In this document: positions 50,940-59,832 of the stretch, piece after piece | Layout of the letters: the number at the start of each line of letters is the position of its first letter | Position numbering within the stretch: position 1 is the first letter of the stretch | Assembly: GCA_963696105.1 (NCBI GenBank) | Contig: CAVOIP010000002.1 | Location: forward strand, 62,001 to 126,000 | Reading direction: 5' to 3' | Length of the DNA stretch: 64,000 bases | DNA from: CAVRTM01 sp963696105 | Lineage (GTDB): Bacteria; Actinomycetota; Actinomycetes; Actinomycetales; Dermatophilaceae | The notes under the pieces: generated by a model | Told to the model about the DNA's origin: nothing | Database searches by the model: none | Seen by the model: the letters and a program-made list of their open reading frames with translations, nothing else | Translations under genes and position numbers: made by a program

Positions 50940-52784
50940 TCACTGCTGGATCCGCCACCCGCCCGCCGTCCAGCGCAGCGTGACCGACACCGGTTGGCCC
51001 ACCGTCCCTGACCGGGCCGTGCGGTCGCCGTCGCGGCCCACGACCGTGTGCGCCGACGTGTCGACCTGCGCGCGGACGGTCGCCCGGTCCCCATCGGCCA
51101 TGGTCGTCTCCGCCGAGCGAACGACGTAGCGCAGCCCGGCATAGGTCGCTCCGGCCGACACGGCGCCCCGGATCACCCGCTCGTCGGAGGCCCGCGCCGG
51201 GGAGCCGGCGACGTCCACCGCCTCCAGCAGCCGCACGTCGCCGAGCTCGTAGGCCCGGGCCCTGGCGTCGGCGAGCCGCTGGAGCACGGCCCGTGGCGCC
51301 GACCGCAGCTCGGCACGGACCTGGGTCGTCCCGGCGGTCGCGCTGCTGGAGGGGCGCCCCGCCGGCGTGGAGGTGGGTGGGAGGGTGACTGCGGCCTGGT
51401 CAGGATGCCCCGTCCGGGCGGCGGAGGTCGAGGCGCCGCCCGGCGCCGGTGCGCCCAGGCGGTCCACGACGAGCGGATCTGACGCCGGACCCCCGTGACC
51501 GTGGACCCAGACGCCGGTGACACCGCCCAGGACCACGGCGAGGAGCACCACCAGCAGTACTGCCGCACCCCCTGACCGGAGATCTTTCCGCGAGGCCGTG
51601 CGGCGCCGCCGGCTCGGCGACGTGGGGGCGCCGCGCGTGGACGTCGGCCCCCTGCGCCCGGGCGCCGCCCCGCCGCGCGAGGACGCCCGTGCGCCTCGCA
51701 AGGACGACGGGGCGCCTCGCGAGGACCCCCGTGCGCCTCGCGAGGACGAAGGGGCACGGTTCCTCGGCACGGCTGCTCCCCCTGCCGAGGACGGGTCCAC
51801 CTCGGCTGAGGACCGGTGCACCAGCGCCCCGGCCGCGCCGGGTCGCCGAAGGGGCGCCCGCCAGGTCCACCGGAGCGGCAGCCGGTGCCGGCGCCGAGGC
51901 GGCGCGGGCGGAGCGGCAGCCCGGGCCGAGGCGCGGATGCGGTGGGTGATGCTCGCTGCCGGGTCGGAGTGGTCCCCGAGCTGCACCGGCTCGGCCACCG
52001 CCGCGTCGTACAGCTCGACGGCGACGGACGCGGCCGTCGGACGCGCCCCGGGGTCGGCGGACAGACACCGCTCGACCAGACGGACCAGCCGCACCGGCTG
52101 GTCCGGGACCACGGACCCCAGCTGCGGCCGCTCCGCGGGCAGCTCGGGCGCCGTGCCGGTGAGGCCGAACCACGCCAGTGCGCCGATGGCGTAGACGTCG
52201 GACGCGGGGGTTGGCTGCTCACCCATGAGCACCTCCGGGGCGGTGAAGCCCTCGGTGCCGTGCAGCGTCTCCGGCTGCTCGCCGAACAGCTGGGCGACGC
52301 CGAGGTCACTGACCATCGGTCTGCCCTCGCGCGTGAACAGCACGTTGCCCGGGGAGAGGTCGGCGTGGACCACGCCGAGAGCGTGCAGGTGCGCCACGGC
52401 GCGGCTGACCGGCGACAGCGCCGTGACCAGCTCGCCGGGGTGCAGGTGGCCCCGCGCCGTCACGACCGCCGCGTAGCTGCCGCCGTCGACGAGGTCGAGG
52501 ACCAGTGCCAGGGTGCCGTCGGCGAGGGCCGTCGCCGCGTGAAGCCGCACGATGTGCGGGTGGTCGAGGCCCCCGAGGACCCCGGCCTCGCGGGCGGCCT
52601 GCTCCACCGCGTCACCGGCCGCACGAGGCGTCCCCGGGTCACCGCGGTCGTCGGCGGGACCGGCGACCAGCTTGATCGCCACCACCGACCCGTCGGCGTC
52701 GCGCGTCGCGGACCACACCGTGCCCGTCGAGCCGGCGCCGAGCCGGCGCGTCAGGGTGAACCCCGGCACCTGCGGCAACGACAC
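50940..52784 (-). CDS. Membrane Ser/Thr protein kinase, non-RD type, with extracellular domain
   Basis: A 614-residue kinase. Residues 8-265 are the kinase domain: glycine loop LGAGSTGTV (15-23), K38, catalytic HADLSPGN with D142 and N147, and SDLG with D160. The HRD Arg is Ala and the following Lys is Ser, so it is a non-RD form, though the key Asp, Asn and Lys are present. A basic linker (280-403) contains four copies of a seven-residue repeat (345-372). A membrane helix covers 406-427, and about 185 extracellular residues end in an NTF2-like pattern (WRIQQ). No PASTA repeats. GTG start at 52784. Confidence 0.85.
   Translation of the reverse strand: MSLPQVPGFTLTRRLGAGSTGTVWSATRDADGSVVAIKLVAGPADDRGDPGTPRAAGDAVEQAAREAGVLGGLDHPHIVRLHAATALADGTLALVLDLVDGGSYAAVVTARGHLHPGELVTALSPVSRAVAHLHALGVVHADLSPGNVLFTREGRPMVSDLGVAQLFGEQPETLHGTEGFTAPEVLMGEQPTPASDVYAIGALAWFGLTGTAPELPAERPQLGSVVPDQPVRLVRLVERCLSADPGARPTAASVAVELYDAAVAEPVQLGDHSDPAASITHRIRASARAAAPPAPPRRRHRLPLRWTWRAPLRRPGAAGALVHRSSAEVDPSSAGGAAVPRNRAPSSSRGARGSSRGAPSSLRGARASSRGGAAPGRRGPTSTRGAPTSPSRRRRTASRKDLRSGGAAVLLVVLLAVVLGGVTGVWVHGHGGPASDPLVVDRLGAPAPGGASTSAARTGHPDQAAVTLPPTSTPAGRPSSSATAGTTQVRAELRSAPRAVLQRLADARARAYELGDVRLLEAVDVAGSPARASDERVIRGAVSAGATYAGLRYVVRSAETTMADGDRATVRAQVDTSAHTVVGRDGDRTARSGTVGQPVSVTLRWTAGGWRIQQ
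51670..51753. repeat. 21-bp tandem repeat in the kinase linker
   Basis: Four units of 21 bases (starts 51670, 51691, 51712, 51733) share the core GCGCCTCGCGAGGAC. They encode SSRGAR/P-type heptapeptides in the juxtamembrane linker of the kinase. Confidence 0.7.
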
Positions 52785-52796
52785 GGAACCACCCCC

Positions 52797-52802
52797 TAGT
52801 GT
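52797..52802 (+). promoter_or_regulatory. -10 element TAGTGT of a leaderless promoter
   Basis: TAGTGT lies 6 bases upstream of the ATG at 52809. The whole divergent region between kinase and peptidase E is 24 bases, so this promoter overlaps the 5' end of the kinase gene. Confidence 0.5.
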
Positions 52803-52808
52803 GCTGGC

Positions 52809-53537
52809 ATGCCAGCTGACACGCCCACCATCCTCGCGACCTCCGGCGGATATCGCCCCTCCCGCCGCATCAGGTTCGAGTTCGCCGACCTGCTCCACTA
52901 TGCCGTGGCTCTGTCGGGCGTCTCCTCGGCTGTCCCCAGGGTCTGCCACATCGGCACCGCCAGCGGTGACGACCGCAGCTTCCAGCACGACATGAGCGAG
53001 GCGGGCAGGGTGGCCGGCTTCGACCTCACGCACCTGTCGCTGTTCTCGATGCCCAACGTCGAGGACGTCGAAGGGCACCTGATGGCCCAGGACGTCGTCT
53101 GGGTCAACGGCGGGTCGGTGGCCAACCTGCTGGCGGTGTGGCGGGTGCACGGCCTCGACGCGATCCTGCGCCGGGTGTGGCAGGCGGGGGTGGTGCTGGC
53201 CGGCGTCTCGGCCGGCTCGATCTGCTGGTACCAGGGCGGCACCACCGACTCGTTCGGGCCCGTGCTGCGCGCGGTGACGGACGGCCTGGGGTTCCTGCCC
53301 TACGCCAGCGGTGTGCACTACGACAGCGAGGCCGGGCGCCGGCCGCTGGTGCACGACCTGGTGGCCGCGGGCACCCTGCCGACGACGCACTGCACCGACG
53401 ACGGCGTCGGCATCCTCTACCGCGGCACCGAGATGGTGGAGGCCGTCAGCGAGGTCGACGGCAAGGGCGCCTACGTCGTCACCCGCGACGGCGACAAGGC
53501 CCTCGAAGAACGCCTGGACGTGCGGCGGCTGGGCTGA
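52809..53537 (+). CDS. Peptidase E family serine peptidase (S51)
   Basis: A 242-residue protein of the S51 family. GVSAGSICW near 137-145 holds the nucleophile Ser in a nucleophile elbow; VWVNGGSVANLL near 97-108 and THCTDDGVG near 195-203 (His) complete the active-site region. Dipeptidase E cleaves Asp-X dipeptides. Compared with E. coli PepE the protein is similar in length. It is divergent from the kinase and ends 3 bases from the convergent oxidoreductase stop. Confidence 0.85.
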   Translation: MPADTPTILATSGGYRPSRRIRFEFADLLHYAVALSGVSSAVPRVCHIGTASGDDRSFQHDMSEAGRVAGFDLTHLSLFSMPNVEDVEGHLMAQDVVWVNGGSVANLLAVWRVHGLDAILRRVWQAGVVLAGVSAGSICWYQGGTTDSFGPVLRAVTDGLGFLPYASGVHYDSEAGRRPLVHDLVAAGTLPTTHCTDDGVGILYRGTEMVEAVSEVDGKGAYVVTRDGDKALEERLDVRRLG

Positions 53538-53540
53538 GCC

Positions 53541-54617
53541 TCAGCGACCGGAAGGCGCCGGGCCGGACCGCTCCTGGACCGGCGCGGGGCCGTCGCCGGG
53601 GGTGATCACCCGGGCGACGGTGCCGCTCTCGGCGCTCGCCCTGGCGGCATCGATGACGGCGAGGGTGTGCACGGCGTCGCGGGGGTCGACCGGCATGGCC
53701 GCCTGCACCTCGTCCGCCTGCAGCGCCGCGGCGACCTGCCGGTAGAAGTCGACCTGGCTGGAGTCGCTGCGTGGGGCCGGCGTGCGCTCCGCCCCGTCGT
53801 AGATCCACCCGCAGTGGTCGTCGTCGGTGCGCAGGTCGGGGTAGACGTCCAGGTCCCGCTCGAAGGCGTTGAGCACGAACGCCGCCGCGCGGCCGAGGAC
53901 CCGGATGCGGGGCCCGGGTGCCGCGGCCACGGAGCTGGTGCCGAGGTGGCTGACCGCCCCGGACTCGTGCCGGCACGCCAGGAACGCGTCGTCCTCGGAC
54001 ACCGTGGTGCGGCAGAAGACCTCGGCGTAGACGCTCTCCACCGGTCCGAAGAGATCGACCGCGGCGTCCACCACGTGGGTCTGCAGGTCGAGCATGATCC
54101 CCCCGCCCTCGGTGGCCGGGGCGGTCTCCCGCCACCGCTCCTTCGGAATGGGCCGCCATCGTTCCCATCGCATCTCGGCCCGGAACACCTCCCCGAGCCG
54201 ACCCGAGCGGACCACGTCCCGCATGGTGACGTGCTCGGCGTCGTACCGGCGGTTCTGGAACACGGTCAGCGGCACGCCCGCCTGCCGCGCGGCGTCCAGG
54301 ACGGCGAGCGCGCCACTGGCGTTCGTGGCCAGCGGCTTGTCGACCACCACCGGCACCCCGGCATCGATCACCTGCCGCGCCTGGTCGGCGTGCAGCCCGC
54401 TCGGGGTCGCGAGCACCACGACGTCGAGGCCGTCGACCCGCAGCAACGCGTCGAGGTCGGGGACGACCTCGGCATCCGGGTACGCCGCCTCGGCCTGGTG
54501 CACCCGTTCGGGGTTCGCCGTGGCGATGGCCGCCAGCTGCAGACCGGCGGCCTGGATCAGCGGGGCGTGGATGCCTTGCCCGGCGGAGGCGAAACCTGCG
54601 AGACCGACCGTGACCAT
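53541..54617 (-). CDS. Gfo/Idh/MocA family oxidoreductase
   Basis: A 358-residue NAD(P)-dependent enzyme. VGLAGFASAGQGIHAPLI at the N-terminus is the dinucleotide-binding fold. VVLATPSGLHADQARQVIDA near 70-89 and VVDKPLATNASGALAVLDAA near 93-112 contain the conserved E/D-KP motif (DKP here). GGGIMLDLQTHVVDAAVDLF near 170-189 has the catalytic Asp and His. The sugar or polyol substrate is unknown. TAAGGT lies 7 bases upstream of ATG 54617. Confidence 0.88.
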   Translation of the reverse strand: MVTVGLAGFASAGQGIHAPLIQAAGLQLAAIATANPERVHQAEAAYPDAEVVPDLDALLRVDGLDVVVLATPSGLHADQARQVIDAGVPVVVDKPLATNASGALAVLDAARQAGVPLTVFQNRRYDAEHVTMRDVVRSGRLGEVFRAEMRWERWRPIPKERWRETAPATEGGGIMLDLQTHVVDAAVDLFGPVESVYAEVFCRTTVSEDDAFLACRHESGAVSHLGTSSVAAAPGPRIRVLGRAAAFVLNAFERDLDVYPDLRTDDDHCGWIYDGAERTPAPRSDSSQVDFYRQVAAALQADEVQAAMPVDPRDAVHTLAVIDAARASAESGTVARVITPGDGPAPVQERSGPAPSGR

Positions 54618-54624
54618 GCCCGCG

Positions 54625-54630
54625 ACCTTA
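54625..54630 (-). promoter_or_regulatory. -10 element TAAGGT of a leaderless promoter
   Basis: TAAGGT on the minus strand lies 7 bases upstream of the ATG at 54617 of the Gfo/Idh/MocA gene, in the 10-base gap after the MMPL gene stop. Confidence 0.45.
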
Positions 54631-56871
54631 GTCCGTGCGACCGGCTCGACTGGTGCGCCCGGTGCGTTCGTGGCGGCCCGGCGTCCCGGCGAGCAGGCTG
54701 GGCCACCAGATCCGCGCGCCGATGTCGTGTGCCAGCGCCGGCACCAGCAGGGAACGCACCACGAGGGTGTCCAGCAGCACGCCGAACGCCACGAGGAACG
54801 CGATCTGGGCCAGGAACAGGATCGGGATGATCGACAGGGCCGAGAAGGTGGCGGCCAGCACGATGCCGGCGCTGGTGATCACCCCTCCGGTGACGGCCAG
54901 GGCCACGAGGATGCCCGGCCGCGTGGTCCGGGTGACCGACTCCTCGCGGACGCGGGTCATCAGGAAGATGGAGTAGTCGATGCCCAGGGCGACGAGGAAC
55001 ACGAAGGCATACAGCGGCGTCGAGGGGTCGGAGCCCGGGTAGTCGAACACGTGGTTGAACACCAGCGCCGACACGCCGAGGGTCGCGGCGAAGGACACGA
55101 CGTTGGCCAGCACCAGCAGCACCGGGGCCACGAGCGAGCGCAGCAGCAGCATCAGCACGAGCAGGATCACCAGCAGGATCGCGGGGATGATCACACGCAG
55201 GTCGCGCTCGCTGGCGAGTCTGACGTCCAGGTTGGACGCCGAGCTGCCGCCGACCAGCACGTCGGTGCCGATCGGATCCAGCTCGCTGCGCAGGCGGGTG
55301 ACCGCGTCCTCGGCGGCCGGGCTGTCCGCGGCCGGTCGCAGGGTGGCCTGGACCAGGACCTTGCCGTCCACGACCTTCGGCGGCGCCCCGGGCACGCCGG
55401 GCCGGCTGGAGGTGACCGTGGCCGCGGAGACGTCCCTGTCCCGGGTCAGCGTGGCCACGACCTGGTCGGCCTTGCTCTCGGCGACCACGACCTCGACGGG
55501 GCTGCCGGAGCCGGCCGGGAAGTGGCGGGCGAGCACCTCCTGGCCGGTGACCGACTCCACCTTGTCGAGGAAGAGCTGGGACTGGGTGACGCCCTCGGCG
55601 CGGAACGTCGGGACGAACCCGCCGAGCGCCAGCAGCGCCAGCAGCGTCACCACCCAGGTACGGCGGGGGTGGCGTCCGACCATGCCGGCAACGCGGCCCC
55701 ATATCCCCCGGGTGCCCACGGCGTCCTCGGCGTGGACGTGGTCCACCCTCGGGACGAGGGGCCAGAAGATGCGGCGGCCGAAGAGCAGCAGGACGGCGGG
55801 CAGGAAGGTCAGTGCAGCGACGACCGCACCGGCGATGCCGATGGCGCCGACCGGGCCGAGGCCGCGGGTGTTGCCCAGCTGGGACAGCATCAGGCAGAGC
55901 AGGCCCAGGATGACCGTGGCGGCGCTCGCCCCGATCGGCTCGACGGCGGCCCGCCACGCGACGCGCATGGCGGCCCACTTGCTGGGGTGGTCGTGCAGCT
56001 CCTCGCGGTAGCGCGCCACCAGCAGCAGCGCGTAGTCGGTGGCCGCGCCGACCACCAGGATCGACAGGATCCCCTGGCTCTGCCCGTTGAGGCCGATCGT
56101 GCCGTTCTTCGCCAACGGGAAGATCACGAGTGCCGCGGCAGCCAGGCCGAACACCGCGGTCAGCAGGACGGCGAACGGCAGGATCGGGCTGCGGTAGACG
56201 ATGAGCAGGATCAGGAAGACCACGCCGAGCGCGACGCCGAGCAGGATCCCGTCGATGCCGCCGAACGCCGTGACGAAGTCGGCCAGGGTGCCGCCGGGGC
56301 CGGTGACGTAGACGTGGAGCCCTGTCGGGGCGAGCGTCTCCTTGGCCGACGCGCGCAGGGCGGCCGCACCCTCGAAGAGCACCGAGGAGTTCCCCAGGAC
56401 CTCGTCGGCCTTGCCGGCGTCGAGCTCAACGGGGACGAGCAGCGCCTTGCCGTCCTCGCTGGGGATCGCGGCGACGGGCGGCTGCGAGAGATAGGGCCCG
56501 AGCGCCTTGCCGCCGACGGCGAACCGCAGGTCGGGCACCCCCTTGACGAACCCCTGCACCGCCGCCCGGTCCGCGCCGGTGAGCCCGCCGGCGCGCTCGA
56601 CCACCACGAAGTACGGCAGCGACGTGCTCGGGTTGAACCGCGCCGCCAGCTGGGAGACCGTCGTGGACTCGGCCGTCCTCGGCAGGAACGCGGTGTTGTC
56701 GTTCTGCTGGGCCTCGCTGAGGCGGCCTACCGTGGGGCCCCCGACGCCGCCGATGGCCAGCCAGGCGGCCACGACGACGAGGACGTAGACGAGGCGGCGG
56801 ACGCGGGTGCCGCGGTGCGCCTTCTCCCGCTCGGTGGCTTCCTGCTCGGGCGTGATCTCGTGTCGTGGCAC
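54628..56871 (-). CDS. MMPL family RND transporter
   Basis: A 747-residue polytopic protein with about twelve membrane helices in two halves, each with a large extracytoplasmic domain (residues 60-190 and 400-550). GQSQGILSILVVGAATDYALLL near 263-284 and VALGIDYSIFLMTRV near 630-644 contain the paired Asp-Tyr proton-relay motifs of MMPL proteins. It is expected to export lipids or small hydrophobic molecules. No partner lipid-synthesis gene is adjacent, so its cargo is unknown. GTG start at 56871. Confidence 0.9.
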   Translation of the reverse strand: MPRHEITPEQEATEREKAHRGTRVRRLVYVLVVVAAWLAIGGVGGPTVGRLSEAQQNDNTAFLPRTAESTTVSQLAARFNPSTSLPYFVVVERAGGLTGADRAAVQGFVKGVPDLRFAVGGKALGPYLSQPPVAAIPSEDGKALLVPVELDAGKADEVLGNSSVLFEGAAALRASAKETLAPTGLHVYVTGPGGTLADFVTAFGGIDGILLGVALGVVFLILLIVYRSPILPFAVLLTAVFGLAAAALVIFPLAKNGTIGLNGQSQGILSILVVGAATDYALLLVARYREELHDHPSKWAAMRVAWRAAVEPIGASAATVILGLLCLMLSQLGNTRGLGPVGAIGIAGAVVAALTFLPAVLLLFGRRIFWPLVPRVDHVHAEDAVGTRGIWGRVAGMVGRHPRRTWVVTLLALLALGGFVPTFRAEGVTQSQLFLDKVESVTGQEVLARHFPAGSGSPVEVVVAESKADQVVATLTRDRDVSAATVTSSRPGVPGAPPKVVDGKVLVQATLRPAADSPAAEDAVTRLRSELDPIGTDVLVGGSSASNLDVRLASERDLRVIIPAILLVILLVLMLLLRSLVAPVLLVLANVVSFAATLGVSALVFNHVFDYPGSDPSTPLYAFVFLVALGIDYSIFLMTRVREESVTRTTRPGILVALAVTGGVITSAGIVLAATFSALSIIPILFLAQIAFLVAFGVLLDTLVVRSLLVPALAHDIGARIWWPSLLAGTPGRHERTGRTSRAGRTD

Positions 56872-56941
56872 GGTCGACTGGCTCCTGGGTCCGGGAAGAG
56901 GCGTGGGGCCAGCCTAGGCGTAGGCGCCGAGCCCCCCGGCG

Positions 56942-56947
56942 TAGGCT
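56942..56947 (+). promoter_or_regulatory. -10 element TAGGCT of a leaderless promoter
   Basis: TAGGCT lies 6 bases upstream of the lipB ATG at 56954. Confidence 0.5.
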
Positions 56948-56953
56948 TCCCGC

Positions 56954-57583
56954 ATGCGTATCGAGCACCTCGGCTTCGCCCCGGACCTGGTCGACTACAC
57001 CGCCGCCTGGGACCGCCAGAAGGCCGTCCACGCGGCCGTGGTCGCCGGCAGCGAGCCCGACACGGTGCTGCTGCTCGAGCATGAGCGGGTCTACACCGCG
57101 GGCAAGCGCACCGAGCCGCACGAGCGCCCCTTCGACGGCACCCCGGTCATCGACGTCGACCGCGGCGGCAAGATCACCTGGCACGGCCCCGGCCAGCTCG
57201 TCGGCTACCCGATCGTGCGGCTCCCCTCCCCCGTCGACGTCGTCGCCCACGTCCGCCGGCTCGAGGACATGATGATCCGCGTCTGCGCCGACCTGGGCCT
57301 CGCGGCCACCCGCGTGGAGGGGCGCAGCGGGGTCTGGGTGGCCGCCGACGAGAAGGGCCCGGACCGCAAGATCGGGGCGATCGGCATCCGGGTCAGCCGT
57401 GACGTGACCATGCACGGCTTCGCCCTCAACTGCGACTGCGACCTGTCCTGGGCCCAGGTCATCGTCCCCTGCGGCATCGCCGACGCCGGCGTGACCTCAC
57501 TGAGCCAGGAGCTCGGCCGCGACGTGACCGTCGCCGAGGTGCTGCCCTACGCCGAGAAGCACCTCACCGACATCCTCGGCTGA
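56954..57583 (+). CDS. lipB: Octanoyl-[acyl-carrier-protein]:protein N-octanoyltransferase
   Basis: A 209-residue LipB. RGGKITWHGPGQLVGYPIVR near 75-94 is the signature motif. RKIGAIGIRVSR near 139-150 supplies the catalytic Lys and IVPCGI near 174-179 the Cys that carries the octanoyl group. It moves octanoate from ACP to lipoyl domains such as those of SucB and GcvH, after which LipA inserts sulfur. TAGGCT 6 bases upstream of ATG 56954 indicates a leaderless transcript. An ABC exporter pair separates it from lipA. Confidence 0.96.
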   Translation: MRIEHLGFAPDLVDYTAAWDRQKAVHAAVVAGSEPDTVLLLEHERVYTAGKRTEPHERPFDGTPVIDVDRGGKITWHGPGQLVGYPIVRLPSPVDVVAHVRRLEDMMIRVCADLGLAATRVEGRSGVWVAADEKGPDRKIGAIGIRVSRDVTMHGFALNCDCDLSWAQVIVPCGIADAGVTSLSQELGRDVTVAEVLPYAEKHLTDILG

Positions 57584-57687
57584 TCTCGCGCGTCCGCGCA
57601 CCTGCCGGTACGGCGGGCCGCTACGTTGTGCCCACGTCGAGGCCGGCTGGGGTGCCGGGCCGGCGCGACGACGGGGGGCACGACCGG

Positions 57688-58653
57688 ATGAGCGGACCAT
57701 CGCCAGGGCTCGCGATCTGCACGCGGGGGCTGCGCAAGACCTACCGCAACCGCAAGGGCCGGCACGTCGCCGTACAGGGCCTGGACCTCGACGTGCCGGT
57801 GGGCGGCGTCCACGGCTTCCTGGGGCCCAACGGCTCCGGCAAGACCACGTCCATCCGGATGCTGCTCGGCCTGGTCCGCGCCGACGCGGGCACGATGCAC
57901 ATCTTCGGGACCGAGGTCCCGCGCGGTCTCCCGGACGTCGTCGGCCGCGTCGGCGCCATCGTCGAGGCGCCCAAGTTCTTTCCCTCGTTCAGCGGGCGGG
58001 AGAACCTCACCCTGCTCGCCGACGCGATCGGCGCGCCCCGCACGCGGGTCGACGAGGTGCTGGAGGAGACCGCCCTCGGGGCACGCGGCAGGGACCGCTT
58101 CCGGTCCTACTCCCTCGGGATGAAACAGCGTCTGGCCATCGCCGCCACGTTGTTGAAGACCCCGGACCTGCTGATCTTCGACGAGCCGACCAACGGCCTC
58201 GACCCGGCCGGCATCCGCGAGATCCGCACGACGATGCGGTCCCTGGGCGAGCAGGGCAAGACGGTGCTGGTCAGCAGCCACATCCTCGGCGAGGTCGAGC
58301 AGGTCGCCGACTCCGTCTCGATCATCGGCCACGGGCGGCTGCTCGCCTCGGGGCCGGTCGCGCAGGTGATCGGCCAGCAGGGAACGACCTCGGTACGGGT
58401 GGGCGTCGCCGACCTGGACGCGGCCGAACGGGTCCTGCTCGAGGGCGGCCACGGCGTCCGGCGCGACGCCGGGCTGCTGCTCGTGGACGGCGTGCCGGAC
58501 CCGGCCGAGGTCACCCGCCGGCTGGCCCACCACGACCTCTACGTCAACGAGCTCGTGCCGGTGCGGGCCGACCTGGAGTCGGTCTTCCTGCAGCTCACCG
58601 GCCCCGAGAGCCTCGAGGCCGACCTCGACGACGCCCAGAAGGTGCTCCGATGA
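57688..58653 (+). CDS. ABC-2 type transporter ATP-binding protein
   Basis: A 321-residue ATPase. Walker A GPNGSGKTT at 46-54, signature YSLGMKQR near 141 and Walker B LLIFDEPTNGLDP near 161-173 are all present. The C-terminal 80 residues form the regulatory extension usual for drug or lipid exporters. ATG 57688 is preceded by GGGGGG; its stop overlaps the permease start (ATGA). Insertion between lipB and lipA is unusual; the cargo is unknown. Confidence 0.9.
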   Translation: MSGPSPGLAICTRGLRKTYRNRKGRHVAVQGLDLDVPVGGVHGFLGPNGSGKTTSIRMLLGLVRADAGTMHIFGTEVPRGLPDVVGRVGAIVEAPKFFPSFSGRENLTLLADAIGAPRTRVDEVLEETALGARGRDRFRSYSLGMKQRLAIAATLLKTPDLLIFDEPTNGLDPAGIREIRTTMRSLGEQGKTVLVSSHILGEVEQVADSVSIIGHGRLLASGPVAQVIGQQGTTSVRVGVADLDAAERVLLEGGHGVRRDAGLLLVDGVPDPAEVTRRLAHHDLYVNELVPVRADLESVFLQLTGPESLEADLDDAQKVLR

Positions 58654-59636
58654 CCAGGTTGGCCCGCGTCGAGCTGAGGCGCCTCCTGCGGCGCCGGCTG
58701 ACGCTCTTCGTCGTCCTCGGCATCCTGGCGGCGGTCGGCCTGCAGCTGTTCCAGACCGGCATGCAGGCCAAGCCGATGTCCCACAGCGAGCGGGTGCGGG
58801 TCACCGCCGACTACGAGCGCGCCCGTCAGGACTTCGCCCAGAACGGCGAGCAGCAGCGCCAGGACTGCGAGCAGTCCCAGCAGGAGGCCCGGGCGGCGGG
58901 CGACGCGTCGGCCGACTTCGGTTGTGACACCCTGGAGCCACGGCTGGAGCAGTTCCTCAAGCCGCAGCTGCGCTTCGCCGGTGAGGTGCCGCGCGTGCTG
59001 ACCGGCGGCGCCGTGCTGCTGGCCCTCGCCGCGCTCGTCCTGGGCGCCGGGTTCACCGCCTCCGAGTTCAGCACCGGCTCGATCGGCACCTGGCTCACGT
59101 TCGAGCCCCGGCGGCTGAGGGTCTACGGCAGCAAGCTGCTGGCCGCGGGCGCCGGCGTCGTCCCCCTCGCGGTGCTGGCCCTGGCCACGATGACCGCCGG
59201 GGTGTGGGTGTTCGCCTCCCTCTGGGGCAGCACCGCCGGGCCCCCCGGCACCTGGGGGCACCTCGCCGCGGTGGGCGGCCGCGCCGTCCTCCTCGTGACG
59301 GCGGTCGCCGTGGCGGGTGCGACGATGGGCATCCTGCTGCGGCACACCGCCGCGGTCCTCGGTGTGGCGCTCGCGTGGGCCGTCGCCGGCGAGGGCATCC
59401 TGCGCGGCGCCGTGCCGTCGTCACAGCCGTGGCTGCTGAACGTCAACCTCACCGGCTGGCTCCAGCACGGCACGACGTACGGCGTGGACAGGTGCACGAG
59501 CGCCGACGGCGGCTACAGCTGCGAGACGATCCAGAGGGCGCTGTCGTTCGGGCACAGCGCGACGTACCTCGGTGTGCTGCTGGTGGCCCTGGTCCTGGGC
59601 ACCGCCCTGGTGTTCCGCCGCCGCGACGTCCGCTGA
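58650..59636 (+). CDS. ABC-2 type transporter permease
   Basis: A 328-residue membrane protein with six likely helices (near 18-36, 115-135, 163-190, 210-230, 234-250 and 304-322). A large loop between helices 1 and 2 has C73 and C92, and the loop before the last helix has C282 and C291, so two disulfides are possible outside the cell. GAGFTASEFSTGSIGTWLTF near 132-151 is typical of ABC-2 permeases. It is coupled to the ATPase gene by an ATGA overlap. Confidence 0.85.
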   Translation: MTRLARVELRRLLRRRLTLFVVLGILAAVGLQLFQTGMQAKPMSHSERVRVTADYERARQDFAQNGEQQRQDCEQSQQEARAAGDASADFGCDTLEPRLEQFLKPQLRFAGEVPRVLTGGAVLLALAALVLGAGFTASEFSTGSIGTWLTFEPRRLRVYGSKLLAAGAGVVPLAVLALATMTAGVWVFASLWGSTAGPPGTWGHLAAVGGRAVLLVTAVAVAGATMGILLRHTAAVLGVALAWAVAGEGILRGAVPSSQPWLLNVNLTGWLQHGTTYGVDRCTSADGGYSCETIQRALSFGHSATYLGVLLVALVLGTALVFRRRDVR

Positions 59637-59832
59637 CCCTGCCCGGTACGGCGGCGCGCGGCTGCGGAGCCGTACCAGCCCCACCTGTGGCGGTGGGCCG
59701 GGCAGTCCGGTGGCGCTCCGCGCGGCCGTGGGCGCGCGGAGGGATGTCGGGGCCCGGGCGTAGTCTGGCGGCCTGCCCCGGTGACCAGACCCGGGCATCA
59801 CCCGCTGTCCCGCACATGGCAAGGGAGCTTTT

